In this document: positions 35,185 through 44,734 of the stretch, one piece after another
How positions within the stretch are numbered: position 1 is the stretch's first letter
How the letters are laid out: each line of letters opens with the position of its first letter
DNA from: Achromobacter aegrifaciens
GTDB taxonomy: Bacteria; Pseudomonadota; Gammaproteobacteria; Burkholderiales; Burkholderiaceae_B
Length of the DNA stretch: 64,000 nt
Direction: 5' to 3'
Assembly: GCF_902859735.1 (NCBI RefSeq)
Contig: NZ_CADIJY010000003.1
Coordinates: 1 to 64,000 of the forward strand
The notes under the pieces: model-generated
Told to the model about the DNA's origin: nothing
Database searches by the model: none
What the model saw: the letters and a program-made list of their open reading frames with translations, nothing else
Position numbers and translations under genes: made by a program

Positions 35185-36014
35185 CGCATCCCGTTGTCCG
35201 TAGCGCGCTGTTCGTGCCGGCGTCGCGCCCCGAGCGCATCCCCAAGGCGCTGGCCGCGGGGGCTGACGCCGTCATCGTCGATCTGGAAGACGCGGTGGAG
35301 CATCTGGCCAAGGCGGCCGCCCGGGAAGCGCTGTGCGATTTCCTGGGGACGAATCCCCGCGCGCGGCTGTGGGTGCGTATCAATGATGCCTCCACCTCCT
35401 GGCACGACGACGACCTCAAGGCCTGTCGCGGCAAGCCCGGGGTGGCCGGAGTGCTGCTGCCCAAGGCCGAGAGCCTGGCTCAGGTGCGCCACGTGGTCCA
35501 GGCGGGCCTGCGGGTGATTCCCATCCTGGAGACCGCCCAAGGCATCCTCAACGTTGCGGAAGTCGCCGCCACGCCCGGCGTGGAGCGCCTGGCCTTCGGC
35601 AGTCTGGACTACGGCCTGGACCTGGGACTGACGCCCGATACGCCGGGGGCGCAAACCGTGCTGGACCAGGCGCGCGTGCAGGTGCTGCTGCATAGCCGCG
35701 CGGCCGGACTGGCGCCCGCGCTGGACGGCGTGTTTCCCGGCATCCAGGACCAGGCCGGGCTGGCGCATGCCGCCGGCCGCGCGCAGCAGATGGGCTTTGG
35801 CGGCATGCTGTGCATCCACCCCACGCAAGTGCCGGTGATCCACGCGGCCTTCGTGCCCGCCGCGCAGGAATTGGCATGGGCGCGCCGCGTCATCGCCACG
35901 CATCGCGACACTTCGGCCGGCACCTTCATGCTGGACGGCAAAATGGTCGACGCCCCAGTCATCGCACGCGCGCGGCTGGTGCTGGCGCAGGCGGGCGAAA
36001 CCACCGGCGTCTAG
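35181..36014 (+). CDS. CitE-like (S)-citramalyl-CoA / malyl-CoA lyase
   Basis: The 277-residue protein is in the HpcH/HpaI-CitE family, with RSALFVPASRPER, VIVDLEDAVE, VLLPKAES, IPILETAQGILN and FGSLDYGLDLG. The acidic residues in LETA and SLDYGLD would hold Mg2+. Such lyases split citramalyl-CoA into pyruvate and acetyl-CoA. The start is the GTG at 35181 with a CGGAGG site; GTGA overlaps the CoA-transferase stop. It is the last step of the proposed module. A malyl-CoA lyase activity is the main alternative. Confidence 0.87.
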   Translation: MTHPVVRSALFVPASRPERIPKALAAGADAVIVDLEDAVEHLAKAAAREALCDFLGTNPRARLWVRINDASTSWHDDDLKACRGKPGVAGVLLPKAESLAQVRHVVQAGLRVIPILETAQGILNVAEVAATPGVERLAFGSLDYGLDLGLTPDTPGAQTVLDQARVQVLLHSRAAGLAPALDGVFPGIQDQAGLAHAAGRAQQMGFGGMLCIHPTQVPVIHAAFVPAAQELAWARRVIATHRDTSAGTFMLDGKMVDAPVIARARLVLAQAGETTGV

Positions 36015-36046
36015 GCCGGTTCCGATCACTACTTTCCGGCAGCTCC

Positions 36047-36943
36047 ATGGGCGAAGCGCTCTTCATCGGACACACTTATATCGACGTCACCGTGCTGGCG
36101 GACGAATGGCCCACGGGCGATGAAAAAAGCGTGGCGCGCGACTACGCGGTGTCCTTCGGCGGCAACGCGGTGACGGCCGCGTTCGCCTGCGCGCGGCTGG
36201 GCACGCCGCCGGACCTGATCTGCTCGCTGGCATCGGATTGGCTGGGCCACATGTACACGGACATGGCGGCGGCGCACGGGGTGTCGCTGCATGCGCGCAA
36301 AGTGAGCCGTTCGTCCCTGTCCTTCATCATGCCCAATCACGGCAAGCGCGCCATCGTGCGTGCGCGCGACGTGGACTACCTGAACGACTTTCCGCGGCTG
36401 GACATCGGCGGCTACCGTGCCTTGCACCTGGACGGGCATCAGCCCGACGCCGCCCTGCATTACGCGCAGGCGTGTCGGCAGGCGGGCGTGCTGACCTCGC
36501 TCGATGGCGGCGGCGTGCGCGAGAACACCGACGAGCTGCTGCGCCACGTCGACGTGGCGGTCTGCGCGGAGCGCATGTGCGAACAATTGGGGCTTGCGCC
36601 GTCAGGCCTGCTGGAACTGCTGAAGGCGCGCGGCTGCCGCATCGGCGCGGTCACCATGGGCGAGCGCGGCATGCTCTGGTACGACGAGACGGGAACGGTG
36701 GATGTCCTGCCCGCGCTGGACGTGCCGGCCGCCAGCATTGTCGATACCTCGGGGGCCGGGGACGTGTTCCACGGCGCCTACGTCTGGTCCTATCTGAACC
36801 GGCCGGAACTGCCGTGGGCGGAGCACTTCACCTTTGCGCGCGCGGCTTCGGCCCACAAGATCCAGCATCTGGGCAATGAAGCGGGCCTGCCGCAGGTCGA
36901 GGACGTGGAGCGCGTGCTGATGGCCTACGCGCCGAAGGAATAG
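36047..36943 (+). CDS. PfkB family carbohydrate kinase
   Basis: The 298-residue protein is a ribokinase-type sugar kinase. It has the N-terminal GGNAVTAAFACARLG motif and the C-terminal ATP and catalytic motif DTSGAGDVFHGAY, in which the aspartate of GAGD is the base. It phosphorylates an unknown sugar. It starts 32 bases after the CitE-like gene and may be read through from it, but no other sugar genes lie here, so the link to the C5 module may be accidental. I use the ATG at 36047; the frame upstream only shadows the lyase gene. Confidence 0.88.
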   Translation: MGEALFIGHTYIDVTVLADEWPTGDEKSVARDYAVSFGGNAVTAAFACARLGTPPDLICSLASDWLGHMYTDMAAAHGVSLHARKVSRSSLSFIMPNHGKRAIVRARDVDYLNDFPRLDIGGYRALHLDGHQPDAALHYAQACRQAGVLTSLDGGGVRENTDELLRHVDVAVCAERMCEQLGLAPSGLLELLKARGCRIGAVTMGERGMLWYDETGTVDVLPALDVPAASIVDTSGAGDVFHGAYVWSYLNRPELPWAEHFTFARAASAHKIQHLGNEAGLPQVEDVERVLMAYAPKE

Positions 36944-36966
36944 CGGGCGGGCTTGGCCGCCGGCGT

Positions 36967-37452
36967 TCAGTCCGCGATGCGCGTTATCGGCTGGTCGTGG
37001 ATCGCGGCGATCCAGTCGCCGATGGGCTTGCCTTGCAGCGCCAGGCCGGGAGCCAGGTCGCGCAGGGGCAGCAGCACGAAGGCGCGCAGGTGCATGCGAG
37101 GGTGGGGCAGCGTCAGCCGCTCATGGTCCAGCACGGTGTCGCCGTACAGCAGCAGGTCCAGATCCAGCGTGCGCGGCGCATTCTTGTAGGGGCGCTCGCG
37201 GCCGTGCCGGTTTTCCAGCGCCTGCAGCGCATCCAGCAGGGCCAGCGGGGTCAGATGCGTGTCCAGCGCCGCCACGGCGTTGACGAAGTCGGGGCCGGTG
37301 GCTTCGACCGGCGCGCTGCGGTAGAACGGCGATGCCGCCACCGCGGCGATGCCGCCGGTTTCCTGCAATTCAGCCAGGACACTGCGCAGCGTGGCTGCGC
37401 CGTCGCCCAGATTGGCGCCCAGCGCGACGTAGGCGCGCACAGGAGCGGTCAT
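36967..37452 (-). CDS. folK: 2-amino-4-hydroxy-6-hydroxymethyldihydropteridine diphosphokinase
   Basis: The 161-residue protein makes the pyrophosphorylated pterin for folate synthesis. It begins VRAYVALGANLGDG and carries RHGRERPYKNAPRTLDLDLLLYG, with the DLDLLLYG signature and the ATP-binding arginines. It follows pcnB by three bases and is the last gene of the hda-HAD-pcnB-folK unit. Confidence 0.97.
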   Translation of the reverse strand: MTAPVRAYVALGANLGDGAATLRSVLAELQETGGIAAVAASPFYRSAPVEATGPDFVNAVAALDTHLTPLALLDALQALENRHGRERPYKNAPRTLDLDLLLYGDTVLDHERLTLPHPRMHLRAFVLLPLRDLAPGLALQGKPIGDWIAAIHDQPITRIAD

Positions 37453-37455
37453 GAC

Positions 37456-38820
37456 TTAACCCGCTGCGGGCGGCGTGCCACGCGAGGGCGAACGGCGCGG
37501 ACGGCGGCGCTTGCGCGGGGCGGAGGGGGCGTCGCCGGCATCGCGCGGTTGGCGGGACACCTCTTCGATCATCTCGCTGCGGGTGACGTCGTCGGCGTTG
37601 GCCAGGTCCATCCACCATTGCGCCAGCACGCTGTCGAACTCGCCGGCGGCGGCGCGCAGTTGCAGGAAGTCGCAGGCGGCGCGGAAGCGCGGCTGTTCGA
37701 TCATGCGGTAGATGGTCTTGCCCATGCGGCGCTCGAAACGTGGCTGCATGAACCAGATCTCGCGCATGTCGGACGAGAAGCGGCGCTGGATGGCGAGCTT
37801 TTCGGTCTGTTCGTCCAGCACCGAATCGGCGGCTTGCGACAGGGCGGGGATGGTGTGCTCGCCCTGCGCGCGCAGCTGCTTCCAGCGCGCTTCCACCTGT
37901 TGCCACAGCAGCGCGGCGAACAGGAAGCTGGGGCTGATGGTCTTGCCCGAGCGCACGCGCGCGTCGGTGCGTTCCAGCGCAAGCTCCACGAAATGCTCGC
38001 CGCCGGGTTGCTCGAGCACCACGTCCAGCAGGGGCAAGAGGCCCTTGTGCAGGCCGTCGGCGCGCAGCTGGCGCAGGCAGTCCATGGCATGGCCGCAGGT
38101 CAGCAGCTTGAGCATTTCGTCGAACAGGCGCGAGGCCGGCACGTTCTCGATGAGCTCGGCCATGGTGCTGATGGGCTGGCGCGTGGCCGGGTCGATGGTG
38201 CCGTTCAGCTTGGCGGCGAAGCGCACGGCGCGCAGCATGCGGACCGGGTCTTCGCGGTAGCGCTTGGTCGGGTCGCCGATGATGCGGACCTGGCGCTTTT
38301 TCAGGTCGGCCACGCCGTTGTGGAAGTCGATGACTTCCTCGTTGTGCGGGTCGTAGTAGAGCGCGTTCATGGTGAAGTCGCGGCGCGCCGCGTCTTCTTC
38401 GTGCGAACCGAACACGTTGTCGCGCAGGATGCGGCCGTGTTCGTCGGTCTCCTGGTCTTCCGAGGCGGGGGCGCGGAAGGTGGAGGTTTCGATGATTTCC
38501 TGGCCGAAGACCACGTGCACCAGCTGGAAGCGGCGGCCGATGATGCGGGCGCGGCGGAACAGCGGACGGATCTGCTCGGGCGTGGCGTTGGTGGCCACGT
38601 CGAAGTCCTTGGGCTCCAGGCCCACGATCAGGTCGCGCACGGCGCCGCCGACGATGTAGGCGTCATAGCCGTGCTGGCGCAGCACCTCGCAGACCTTGAT
38701 CGCGTGGCGCGAGACGTTGCGGCGGTCGATGCCGTGCTTGTCGCGCGCAATGCGCAACGGCCCCCGGGCTGCCGGCGCGAATAGTCGGCCGACGAATTTT
38801 TTTATAGTTTCAGTGATCAT
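37456..38820 (-). CDS. pcnB: Poly(A) polymerase I
   Basis: The 454-residue protein is a class II nucleotidyltransferase with IVGGAVRDLIVGLEPKDFDVATNA (the DFD pair is catalytic), RRDFTMNALYYD and EDPVRMLRAVRFAAKL. The C-terminus is basic (RKRRRPRRSPSRG), as in PcnB, which distinguishes it from CCA-adding enzymes. It polyadenylates RNA 3' ends and marks them for decay. Its ATG directly follows the stop of the HAD phosphatase gene. Confidence 0.94.
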   Translation of the reverse strand: MITETIKKFVGRLFAPAARGPLRIARDKHGIDRRNVSRHAIKVCEVLRQHGYDAYIVGGAVRDLIVGLEPKDFDVATNATPEQIRPLFRRARIIGRRFQLVHVVFGQEIIETSTFRAPASEDQETDEHGRILRDNVFGSHEEDAARRDFTMNALYYDPHNEEVIDFHNGVADLKKRQVRIIGDPTKRYREDPVRMLRAVRFAAKLNGTIDPATRQPISTMAELIENVPASRLFDEMLKLLTCGHAMDCLRQLRADGLHKGLLPLLDVVLEQPGGEHFVELALERTDARVRSGKTISPSFLFAALLWQQVEARWKQLRAQGEHTIPALSQAADSVLDEQTEKLAIQRRFSSDMREIWFMQPRFERRMGKTIYRMIEQPRFRAACDFLQLRAAAGEFDSVLAQWWMDLANADDVTRSEMIEEVSRQPRDAGDAPSAPRKRRRPRRSPSRGTPPAAG

Positions 38821-39519
38821 TTAGGACTTCGAATCTTCCATGTGGTCGAACAAGTCGATCACCTGCCAGCCGCGCTCCTGGGCGATGCCGCGCAGGGTGG
38901 GGCTGGGGTTGGCTGCGATCGGACGGGTCACTTTCTCCAGCAGGGGTACATCGTTGACCGAATCGCTATAGAAAAACGATTCCGAAAAATCCGCAAGCCC
39001 CAAACCCATGCCGGCCAGCCAGTCGTTGACGCGCACCACCTTGCCTTCCTTGAAACTGGGCGTGCCCAGGATGCGGCCGGTGTAGCGCCCGCGCAGGTAT
39101 TCCGCGTCGGTGGCCACGAGGTGGGGCACGCCGAAGGCGCGCGCGATGGGAGCGGTGACGAAGCTGTTGGTGGCCGTGACCACCGCGCACAGGTCGCCGG
39201 CTTCCAGGTGCGATTGCACCAGGTCGCGCGCGGCGGGCGTCATGGACGGGCGGATCACTTCTTCCATGAAGGCTTCATGCCAGGCCGCCAGGTCGTAAGG
39301 CGTGTGCGCGGCCAGCAGGCCGAGCATGAACTCGGCCGCCTGCTCGGCGGTGAGCTCGCCGCGGTTGTAGCGATCCATCAGATCGTCGTTCTGGCGGCGG
39401 GCTTCGGCGGGATCCCCGGCGCGGCCCGTGCGTGCCAGATAGTCGGCCCATTGGTAGTCGCTATCCAGCGGCAACAGGGTGTGATCCAGGTCGAACAGGG
39501 CGAGACGTCGGGAGGTCAT
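38821..39519 (-). CDS. HAD-IB family phosphatase (SerB-like)
   Basis: The 232-residue protein has the HAD nucleophile motif LFDLDHTLLPLDSDY, the SAVVTATNSF-like CAVVTATNSFVTAPIA motif II and FYSDSVNDVPLLEKV motif IV. Close relatives are annotated as phosphoserine phosphatase-like or histidinol-phosphatase-like; the real substrate is uncertain. It overlaps hda by four bases and abuts pcnB, a position kept in related betaproteobacteria. Confidence 0.9.
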   Translation of the reverse strand: MTSRRLALFDLDHTLLPLDSDYQWADYLARTGRAGDPAEARRQNDDLMDRYNRGELTAEQAAEFMLGLLAAHTPYDLAAWHEAFMEEVIRPSMTPAARDLVQSHLEAGDLCAVVTATNSFVTAPIARAFGVPHLVATDAEYLRGRYTGRILGTPSFKEGKVVRVNDWLAGMGLGLADFSESFFYSDSVNDVPLLEKVTRPIAANPSPTLRGIAQERGWQVIDLFDHMEDSKS

Positions 39520-40217
39520 GTGCGTTGTGAATCAGGATCTGCGAGCATGGCCCGCAGCAGAGGTAGGGTGATGGGACGGCCGGTGGCCAGGGAATAGCGG
39601 TCCAGCGCGTCGATCAGCTCCGCCAGCTTGCGGATGTCGCGCTCGTGGTGCGTGAGCATCCAATTGATGATTTCGGGCGCCAGGTGCATGCCGCGGGCAG
39701 CCGCCTGGGCCGACAGGGCGGCCAGCTTGTCGGCGTCGGACAGCGGGTCCAGGCGGAAAACCAGGTCCCAGCCCAGGCGCGTGCGCAAGTCCTCGCGCAG
39801 CGGCATCGACAGCGGAGCGCGGTCGCCCGCCAGCGCCAGCGCGAAGGCGCGGCCGGTGGCGGCGGATTCGCGCCAGCGGTTGTAGAGCGCGAACAGGGCG
39901 GCCTGGCGGCTGTCGTTCATGCGGTGCACGTCGTCGACCGCCACGAACTTGGGCATGGGCGACTTGGAATCGGCTTCGGCCAGGCGGCGCAGCATGTTTT
40001 CGCCAGTCTCGGCGTCGATATAGACGGCGTCGGGGCGGGCGGTCAGCGCGCGCAGCAGATGGCTGCGGCCGCAGCCCGCGGCGCCCCAGATGTACAGGGC
40101 GCGGCCAGGAAGCAGCGCGCGCACTGCCGCCAGCGCTTCCCCGTTGGGGCCGGCGATATAGTTGTTCAGCGATGGCGCTGGCGCGGGAAGAACGTCAAGC
40201 AGCAGCTGGCGGTTCAT
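39516..40217 (-). CDS. hda: DnaA regulatory inactivator Hda
   Basis: The 233-residue protein is a DnaA-like AAA+ ATPase without the DNA-binding domain. It begins QLLLDVLPAPAPSLNNYIAGPNGEAL, keeps the variant Walker A WGAAGCGRSHLLRAL typical of Hda and the Walker B FVAVDDVHRM. With the DNA-loaded beta clamp it stimulates DnaA-ATP hydrolysis and prevents re-initiation; the short N-terminal QLLLDV is the clamp-binding motif. It is the first gene of the unit with the HAD gene, pcnB and folK. Confidence 0.94.
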   Translation of the reverse strand: MNRQLLLDVLPAPAPSLNNYIAGPNGEALAAVRALLPGRALYIWGAAGCGRSHLLRALTARPDAVYIDAETGENMLRRLAEADSKSPMPKFVAVDDVHRMNDSRQAALFALYNRWRESAATGRAFALALAGDRAPLSMPLREDLRTRLGWDLVFRLDPLSDADKLAALSAQAAARGMHLAPEIINWMLTHHERDIRKLAELIDALDRYSLATGRPITLPLLRAMLADPDSQRT

Positions 40218-40250
40218 GGGAGCTTACAGGGTGCCGAAACGAGGCGGGTA

Positions 40251-40293
40251 GTACGGGTCAATACGGCTACAGGTCAGTACAACGGGTCAAAAC
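40251..40293. repeat. Three iterated GGTCA-containing 14-mers upstream of hda
   Basis: The 368-base divergent region hda/purM (40218-40585) has no gene. Near hda it carries three direct copies of a 14-base unit (40251-40264, 40267-40280, 40280-40293) with consensus n-n-AC-n-GGTCA-n-n-AC; nine of 14 positions are identical in all three. Start spacing is 16 and 13 bases. This may be an operator for hda. Elsewhere in the region I see no clear promoter. Confidence 0.45.
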
Positions 40294-40585
40294 GTCGCTG
40301 GCCGGGCGCGAAACTCCGGGGTTTGCACCACGGAACCGACAAAATCAATACCGGCCAACCCTACACTTTAAACCACCTGGGGCCAGGGTGTCGCGTCGAT
40401 GGGCCTGGGCTGGCTTGGGTTTGCGCCGATCCGGCCCCTCTTGCCCGCCCTGGCCGGGCGAGCCGGCGCGGTCGCCGTCCGGACCGCTTTGGCGGCGCCG
40501 ATCCCTGCTAGTCCCCGCAACATCGTAAAATGCAGGGCGTTCCACCAAAATCCCAGCAATTGTTACATACCCCACGGCATTTCTC

Positions 40586-41635
40586 ATGACGAATCAACCT
40601 ACCGCCCCTATGACCTACCGCGATGCCGGTGTCGACATCGACGCAGGCGACGCCCTGGTCGACCGTATCAAACCGCTTGCGGCGCGCACCATGCGTCCCG
40701 GGGTGCTGGCCGGTATCGGCGGCTTTGGCGGCCTGTTCGAAGTGCCGAAGTCGTACAAGGAACCCGTGCTGGTCTCGGGCACCGACGGCGTGGGCACCAA
40801 GCTGCGCCTGGCGTTCGACTGGAACCGCCACGACACCGTGGGTATCGACCTGGTCGCCATGAGCGTCAACGACATCCTGGTGCAGGGCGCGGAGCCGCTG
40901 TTCTTCCTGGACTATTTCGGCTGCGGCAAGCTTTCGGTGGATACGGCGGCGGCCGTGGTGGGCGGCATCGCCAAGGGTTGCGAGCTGTCGGGCTGCGCGC
41001 TGATCGGCGGTGAAACCGCCGAAATGCCGGGCATGTATCCGGACGGCGAGTACGACCTGGCCGGCTTCGCGGTGGGAGCGGTGGAAAAGTCCGCCATCAT
41101 CACCGGCCAGTCGATCAAGACCGGCGACGTGGTGCTGGGCCTGGCTTCCAGCGGCGCGCACTCCAACGGCTATTCGCTGTTGCGCAAGATCCTGGAACGC
41201 GCCAACGCCAAGCCCGACGACGATTTCCACGGCCAGCCGATGGTCGACGTGGTCATGGCGCCGACGCGCATCTACGTGAAGCAGGTGCTGGCCGCCCTGG
41301 CCAAGCACGGCACCAGCATCAAGGGCCTGGCCCACATCACGGGCGGCGGCTTGCTGGACAACGTGCCGCGCATCCTGCAGCCCGGCCTGTCGGCCAAGCT
41401 GCACCGCGCCAACTGGGAAATGCCCAAGCTGTTCCAGTGGCTGCAAGAGCAGGGCCAGGTCGAAGACACCGAGATGTACCGCGTTTTCAACTGCGGCATC
41501 GGCATGGTGCTGGTGGTGGATCCGGCGCAGGCCGAAGCCATCGCCGCCACGCTGCGCGAGCAGGGCGAGACCGTCAGCACGCTGGGCGAGATCGTTGAGC
41601 AGAAGGAAGGCATGGCGCAAACCTTCGTGGTGTAA
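40586..41635 (+). CDS. purM: Phosphoribosylformylglycinamidine cyclo-ligase
   Basis: The 349-residue protein is AIR synthetase, which closes the imidazole ring in purine synthesis. It shows [46 protein letters not shown] and [12 protein letters not shown]. Length is normal. It is divergent from hda and stands alone; a strong terminator follows. Confidence 0.98.
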   Translation: MTNQPTAPMTYRDAGVDIDAGDALVDRIKPLAARTMRPGVLAGIGGFGGLFEVPKSYKEPVLVSGTDGVGTKLRLAFDWNRHDTVGIDLVAMSVNDILVQGAEPLFFLDYFGCGKLSVDTAAAVVGGIAKGCELSGCALIGGETAEMPGMYPDGEYDLAGFAVGAVEKSAIITGQSIKTGDVVLGLASSGAHSNGYSLLRKILERANAKPDDDFHGQPMVDVVMAPTRIYVKQVLAALAKHGTSIKGLAHITGGGLLDNVPRILQPGLSAKLHRANWEMPKLFQWLQEQGQVEDTEMYRVFNCGIGMVLVVDPAQAEAIAATLREQGETVSTLGEIVEQKEGMAQTFVV

Positions 41636-41656
41636 GCCACGCTGTCCGCTACGAAG

Positions 41657-41681
41657 AACCGCGCCACGGCGCGGTTTTTTT
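41657..41681 (+). terminator. Rho-independent terminator after purM
   Basis: Nine-base arms AACCGCGCC and GGCGCGGTT with a two-base AC loop are followed by a run of seven T. It lies 21 bases after the purM stop and 15 before the convergent miaA stop. Confidence 0.9.
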
Positions 41682-41696
41682 GTGTCTGGCGCCTGG

Positions 41697-42665
41697 CTAG
41701 GCGCGTCCCGCCAGCGCGACGGCCATCGCGTCTATGGTTTGCGCCACGGCATCCGCCGCCAGGCAGTCGACGATGACGCGCTCGGGCTGCGCGCGCAGCC
41801 AGGTGATCTGGCGCTTGGCCAGCTGGCGCGTGGCGGCGATGCCTTGTTCGCGGGCGGTGGCGAGGTCGACCTCGCCGTCCAGGTGCGCCCACATCTGCCG
41901 GTAGCCCACGCAACGGACCGAGGGCAGGCCGGTATGCAGGTCGCCCCTGGCGCGCAGGGCGCGGACTTCGTCGAGCAGGCCGCGGTCCAGCATGGCGTCG
42001 AAGCGTTGCTCGATGCGGGCATGCAGCGCGGCGCGGTCGGAAGGCTCCAGGCTGATGGTGAGGTACTGGTTGCCCGTCGCGTCGCGCGGACGCTGGCTGC
42101 GCAGCAGCAGGGCCGACATGGGCTGGCCGGACAGCATGCAGATCTCCAGCGCGCGCTGGATGCGCTGGCTGTCGTTGGGCGCCAGGCGTGCGGCAGTGAC
42201 GGGATCCAGCTGCGCCAGTTCGGCGTGCAGCGCGGGCCAGCCCTGGACGGCGGCGCGCGCTTCCAGCTCGGCGCGCAGCGCCGGATCGGCCTGCGGCAGA
42301 TCGTCCAGGCCGTCGCGCAGCGCCTTGTAGTACATCATGGTGCCGCCCGCCAGCAGCGGGATGCGTCCGCGTGCGCGGATCTCGTCTATCAGGCGCAGTG
42401 CATCGGCGACGAAGTCGGCTGCGGAGTACGACTGGATGGGGTCGAGGATGTCCAGCAGATGCTGCGGCACCTGCGCCTGTTCCTCGGGCGAGGGCTTGGC
42501 CGTGCCGATGTCCATGCCGCGATAGATCGTGGCGGAATCGACGTTGACGATTTCCAGCGGCCAGCGCTCGGCCAGCGCCAGGGTGGAGGCGCTCTTGCCG
42601 GCCGCGGTGGGGCCGGCCAGGCAGATGACCAGCGGCGTCGCGTTGGGGGAGGAGGACGGCGACAA
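41697..42665 (-). CDS. miaA: tRNA dimethylallyltransferase
   Basis: MiaA adds an isopentenyl group to A37 of tRNAs that read codons starting with U. The protein has the P-loop [29 protein letters not shown] and LVGGT-like [14 protein letters not shown] propose the TTG at 42665 as start, two bases after the mutL stop, giving 322 residues and placing the P-loop close to the N-terminus as in known MiaA. No ATG is available near there; the next in-frame ATG is at 42743 inside mutL and would add 26 residues. The gene follows mutL, as in many Proteobacteria. Confidence 0.93.
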   Translation of the reverse strand: MSPSSSPNATPLVICLAGPTAAGKSASTLALAERWPLEIVNVDSATIYRGMDIGTAKPSPEEQAQVPQHLLDILDPIQSYSAADFVADALRLIDEIRARGRIPLLAGGTMMYYKALRDGLDDLPQADPALRAELEARAAVQGWPALHAELAQLDPVTAARLAPNDSQRIQRALEICMLSGQPMSALLLRSQRPRDATGNQYLTISLEPSDRAALHARIEQRFDAMLDRGLLDEVRALRARGDLHTGLPSVRCVGYRQMWAHLDGEVDLATAREQGIAATRQLAKRQITWLRAQPERVIVDCLAADAVAQTIDAMAVALAGRA

Positions 42666-42667
42666 GC

Positions 42668-44632
42668 TTATTGTCCGCGCAGGAAGAGCTTGTCCAGGTC
42701 GGACACCGACCACTGGATCCAGGTGGGGCGGCCGTGGTTGCACTGGTCGGCGCGTTCGGTTGCTTCCATCTGGCGCAGCAGGCCGTTCATTTCTTCGATG
42801 GTGAGCTTGCGGTTGGCGCGCACGGAACCATGGCAGGCCATGGTGGACAGCAGCTCGTTGCGCTGTTCCGTCAGCAGGCGCGACACGCCCACGGCGCCCA
42901 GGTCGCGCAGCACGGCGCGGGCCAGCGTTTCGATGTCGCCGCGGGCCAGGATGGCCGGCACCGAGCGCACGGCGATCGAGGTGGGGCCGGACGGGCGCAT
43001 TTCGAAGCCGAGTTCGTTCAGCTGCTCTTCGTATTCCTCGACCAGCGCCACGTCCTTTTCCTGGGCATGGAACACCACGGGCACCAGCAGATCCTGGCGC
43101 GGCAGGCTGCGCGCGTCCAGGGCTTGCTTGAGCTGTTCGTAGACCACCCGCTCGTGCGCGGCATGCATATCCACCAGCACGATGCCGCGGCGGGTCTGCG
43201 CCAGGATGTAGATGCCGTGCAGCTGCGCCAGCGCCATGCCCAGCGGATGTTCTTCGTCCGCGGGCAGGGCGGCGACGGGAGCAGGCACGGGTTCGCGCAG
43301 CGGCGCGGTTTTGGCGGCCGAGTCGTCATCCAGCGGGCGGTAGAGCGATTGCCAGTCCGCGGCCGGAATGCCGGCGGGTTCGGCGTGCAGGCGGAACGGC
43401 ACCTGGGTGTGCGGGCGCTGCGGCGCGGGCGATGGGCGCAAGCCGTAAGACGATGATGATGAGTTGTCGCCGGCGTAGGCGGGCCGGGGCGCGTCCGTCA
43501 TGGGCCGGGGGCTGCTGGCGGGCGCGTAAGGCGAGGCTTGCGGCGCGGCGTCGGTCGCCGCGGCGGTGGCGGGCCGGGCCACGGTTTCGAACCCGGCGTC
43601 GTCCGCGTCGTCGTTTTGCGCCGCGGGGGCTGCGGCGGACGCGCCGCCCGTCTGCGCCAGGGTCTGGCCGACCGCATGGGACACGAACCGATGCACCGCA
43701 CCGCTGTCGCGGAAACGGACCTCATGCTTGGCCGGGTGCACGTTCACGTCCACGGCGGCCGGGTCGATGTCCAGGAACAGCACGTAGGCGGGCTGGCGGT
43801 CGCCATGCAGTACGTCCGCGTAGGCGGCGCGCAGAGCGTGGCTGACGGTGCGGTCGCGCACGTATCGGCCGTTCACGTAGAGATACTGGCGGTCCGCGCG
43901 GGCGCGGGCTGCGGTGGGACGGGTGATCATGCCCGCCAGGCTGACCGTGCCGACCGAGTGCGACAGCAGCAGGCCGTGTTCGGCGAATTCCGCGCCCAGC
44001 ACGTCGCGGATGCGCTGCGGCGGTTCGGCGGGCAGCCATTGGCGCTGCGCGCGGTCGTGATGGAACAGGCGGAAGGCGATCTGCGGATGCGCCAGCGCGA
44101 TGCGCTCCATGGCGTCGACGCAGTGGCCGAACTCGGTGGCCTCGGAGCGCAGGAATTTGCGGCGGGCCGGCACGGCGTCGAACAACTGGCGCACGTCCAC
44201 CGTGGTGCCCGGAGGACCCGAGGCGGGGCTGACCTGCATGCTGCCTGCATCGATCTGCCAGGCGTGCTCGCCATCGCGGGTGCGGGAAATGATGGTGACC
44301 TGGGCCACGGACGCGATCGAGGCCAGCGCTTCGCCGCGGAACCCCATGGATGCCACAGATTCCAGTTCGTTCAAGGAGCGGATCTTGCTGGTGGCGTGGC
44401 GCGCCAGCGCCAGCGGCAGCTCTTCGGGCGGAATGCCGCCGCCGTCGTCGGTCACGGCAATGCGGCGTATGCCGCCGCCTTCCAGGCGCACTTCAATGGC
44501 GCGTCCGCCCGCGTCGATGGCGTTTTCGAGGATTTCCTTGAGCACGGATGCCGGCCGCTCGATCACCTCGCCGGCGGCGATCTGACTGATCAGCAGGTCG
44601 GGAAGCGCAAGAATGGAGCGGCGTTCGGTCAT
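42668..44632 (-). CDS. mutL: DNA mismatch repair protein MutL
   Basis: The 654-residue protein has the GHKL ATPase motifs: [20 protein letters not shown] (E33, N37), [12 protein letters not shown] and [12 protein letters not shown] long variable linker (about 330-450) leads to the C-terminal dimerisation domain. There D488-M-H-A...E494...E499 ([12 protein letters not shown]) fits the DQHA(x)2E(x)4E metal motif of MutL endonucleases, with Met for Gln, as in Neisseria MutL. E. coli MutL lacks this and relies on MutH. It is likely co-transcribed with miaA. Confidence 0.96.
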   Translation of the reverse strand: MTERRSILALPDLLISQIAAGEVIERPASVLKEILENAIDAGGRAIEVRLEGGGIRRIAVTDDGGGIPPEELPLALARHATSKIRSLNELESVASMGFRGEALASIASVAQVTIISRTRDGEHAWQIDAGSMQVSPASGPPGTTVDVRQLFDAVPARRKFLRSEATEFGHCVDAMERIALAHPQIAFRLFHHDRAQRQWLPAEPPQRIRDVLGAEFAEHGLLLSHSVGTVSLAGMITRPTAARARADRQYLYVNGRYVRDRTVSHALRAAYADVLHGDRQPAYVLFLDIDPAAVDVNVHPAKHEVRFRDSGAVHRFVSHAVGQTLAQTGGASAAAPAAQNDDADDAGFETVARPATAAATDAAPQASPYAPASSPRPMTDAPRPAYAGDNSSSSSYGLRPSPAPQRPHTQVPFRLHAEPAGIPAADWQSLYRPLDDDSAAKTAPLREPVPAPVAALPADEEHPLGMALAQLHGIYILAQTRRGIVLVDMHAAHERVVYEQLKQALDARSLPRQDLLVPVVFHAQEKDVALVEEYEEQLNELGFEMRPSGPTSIAVRSVPAILARGDIETLARAVLRDLGAVGVSRLLTEQRNELLSTMACHGSVRANRKLTIEEMNGLLRQMEATERADQCNHGRPTWIQWSVSDLDKLFLRGQ

Positions 44633-44734
44633 GTGGCTGGCGTTCAGGTATGGCTATGTGGACGATTTTAGCGTCATGGGCGGGTGGGCTATAGTCGCGG
44701 ACTGATATCCCATTCCGCTGGCAGGGTTGCTTCA

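Noticed and set aside
18448-36014. Genomic island mobilised by an integrase or transposase
   Set aside because: I see no integrase, transposase, tRNA end or flanking direct repeats, and codon use looks like that of the neighbours. It is accessory by content only.
40345-40587. Small minus-strand open frame upstream of purM
   Set aside because: It covers the purM promoter region, has no family features and no ribosome-binding site.
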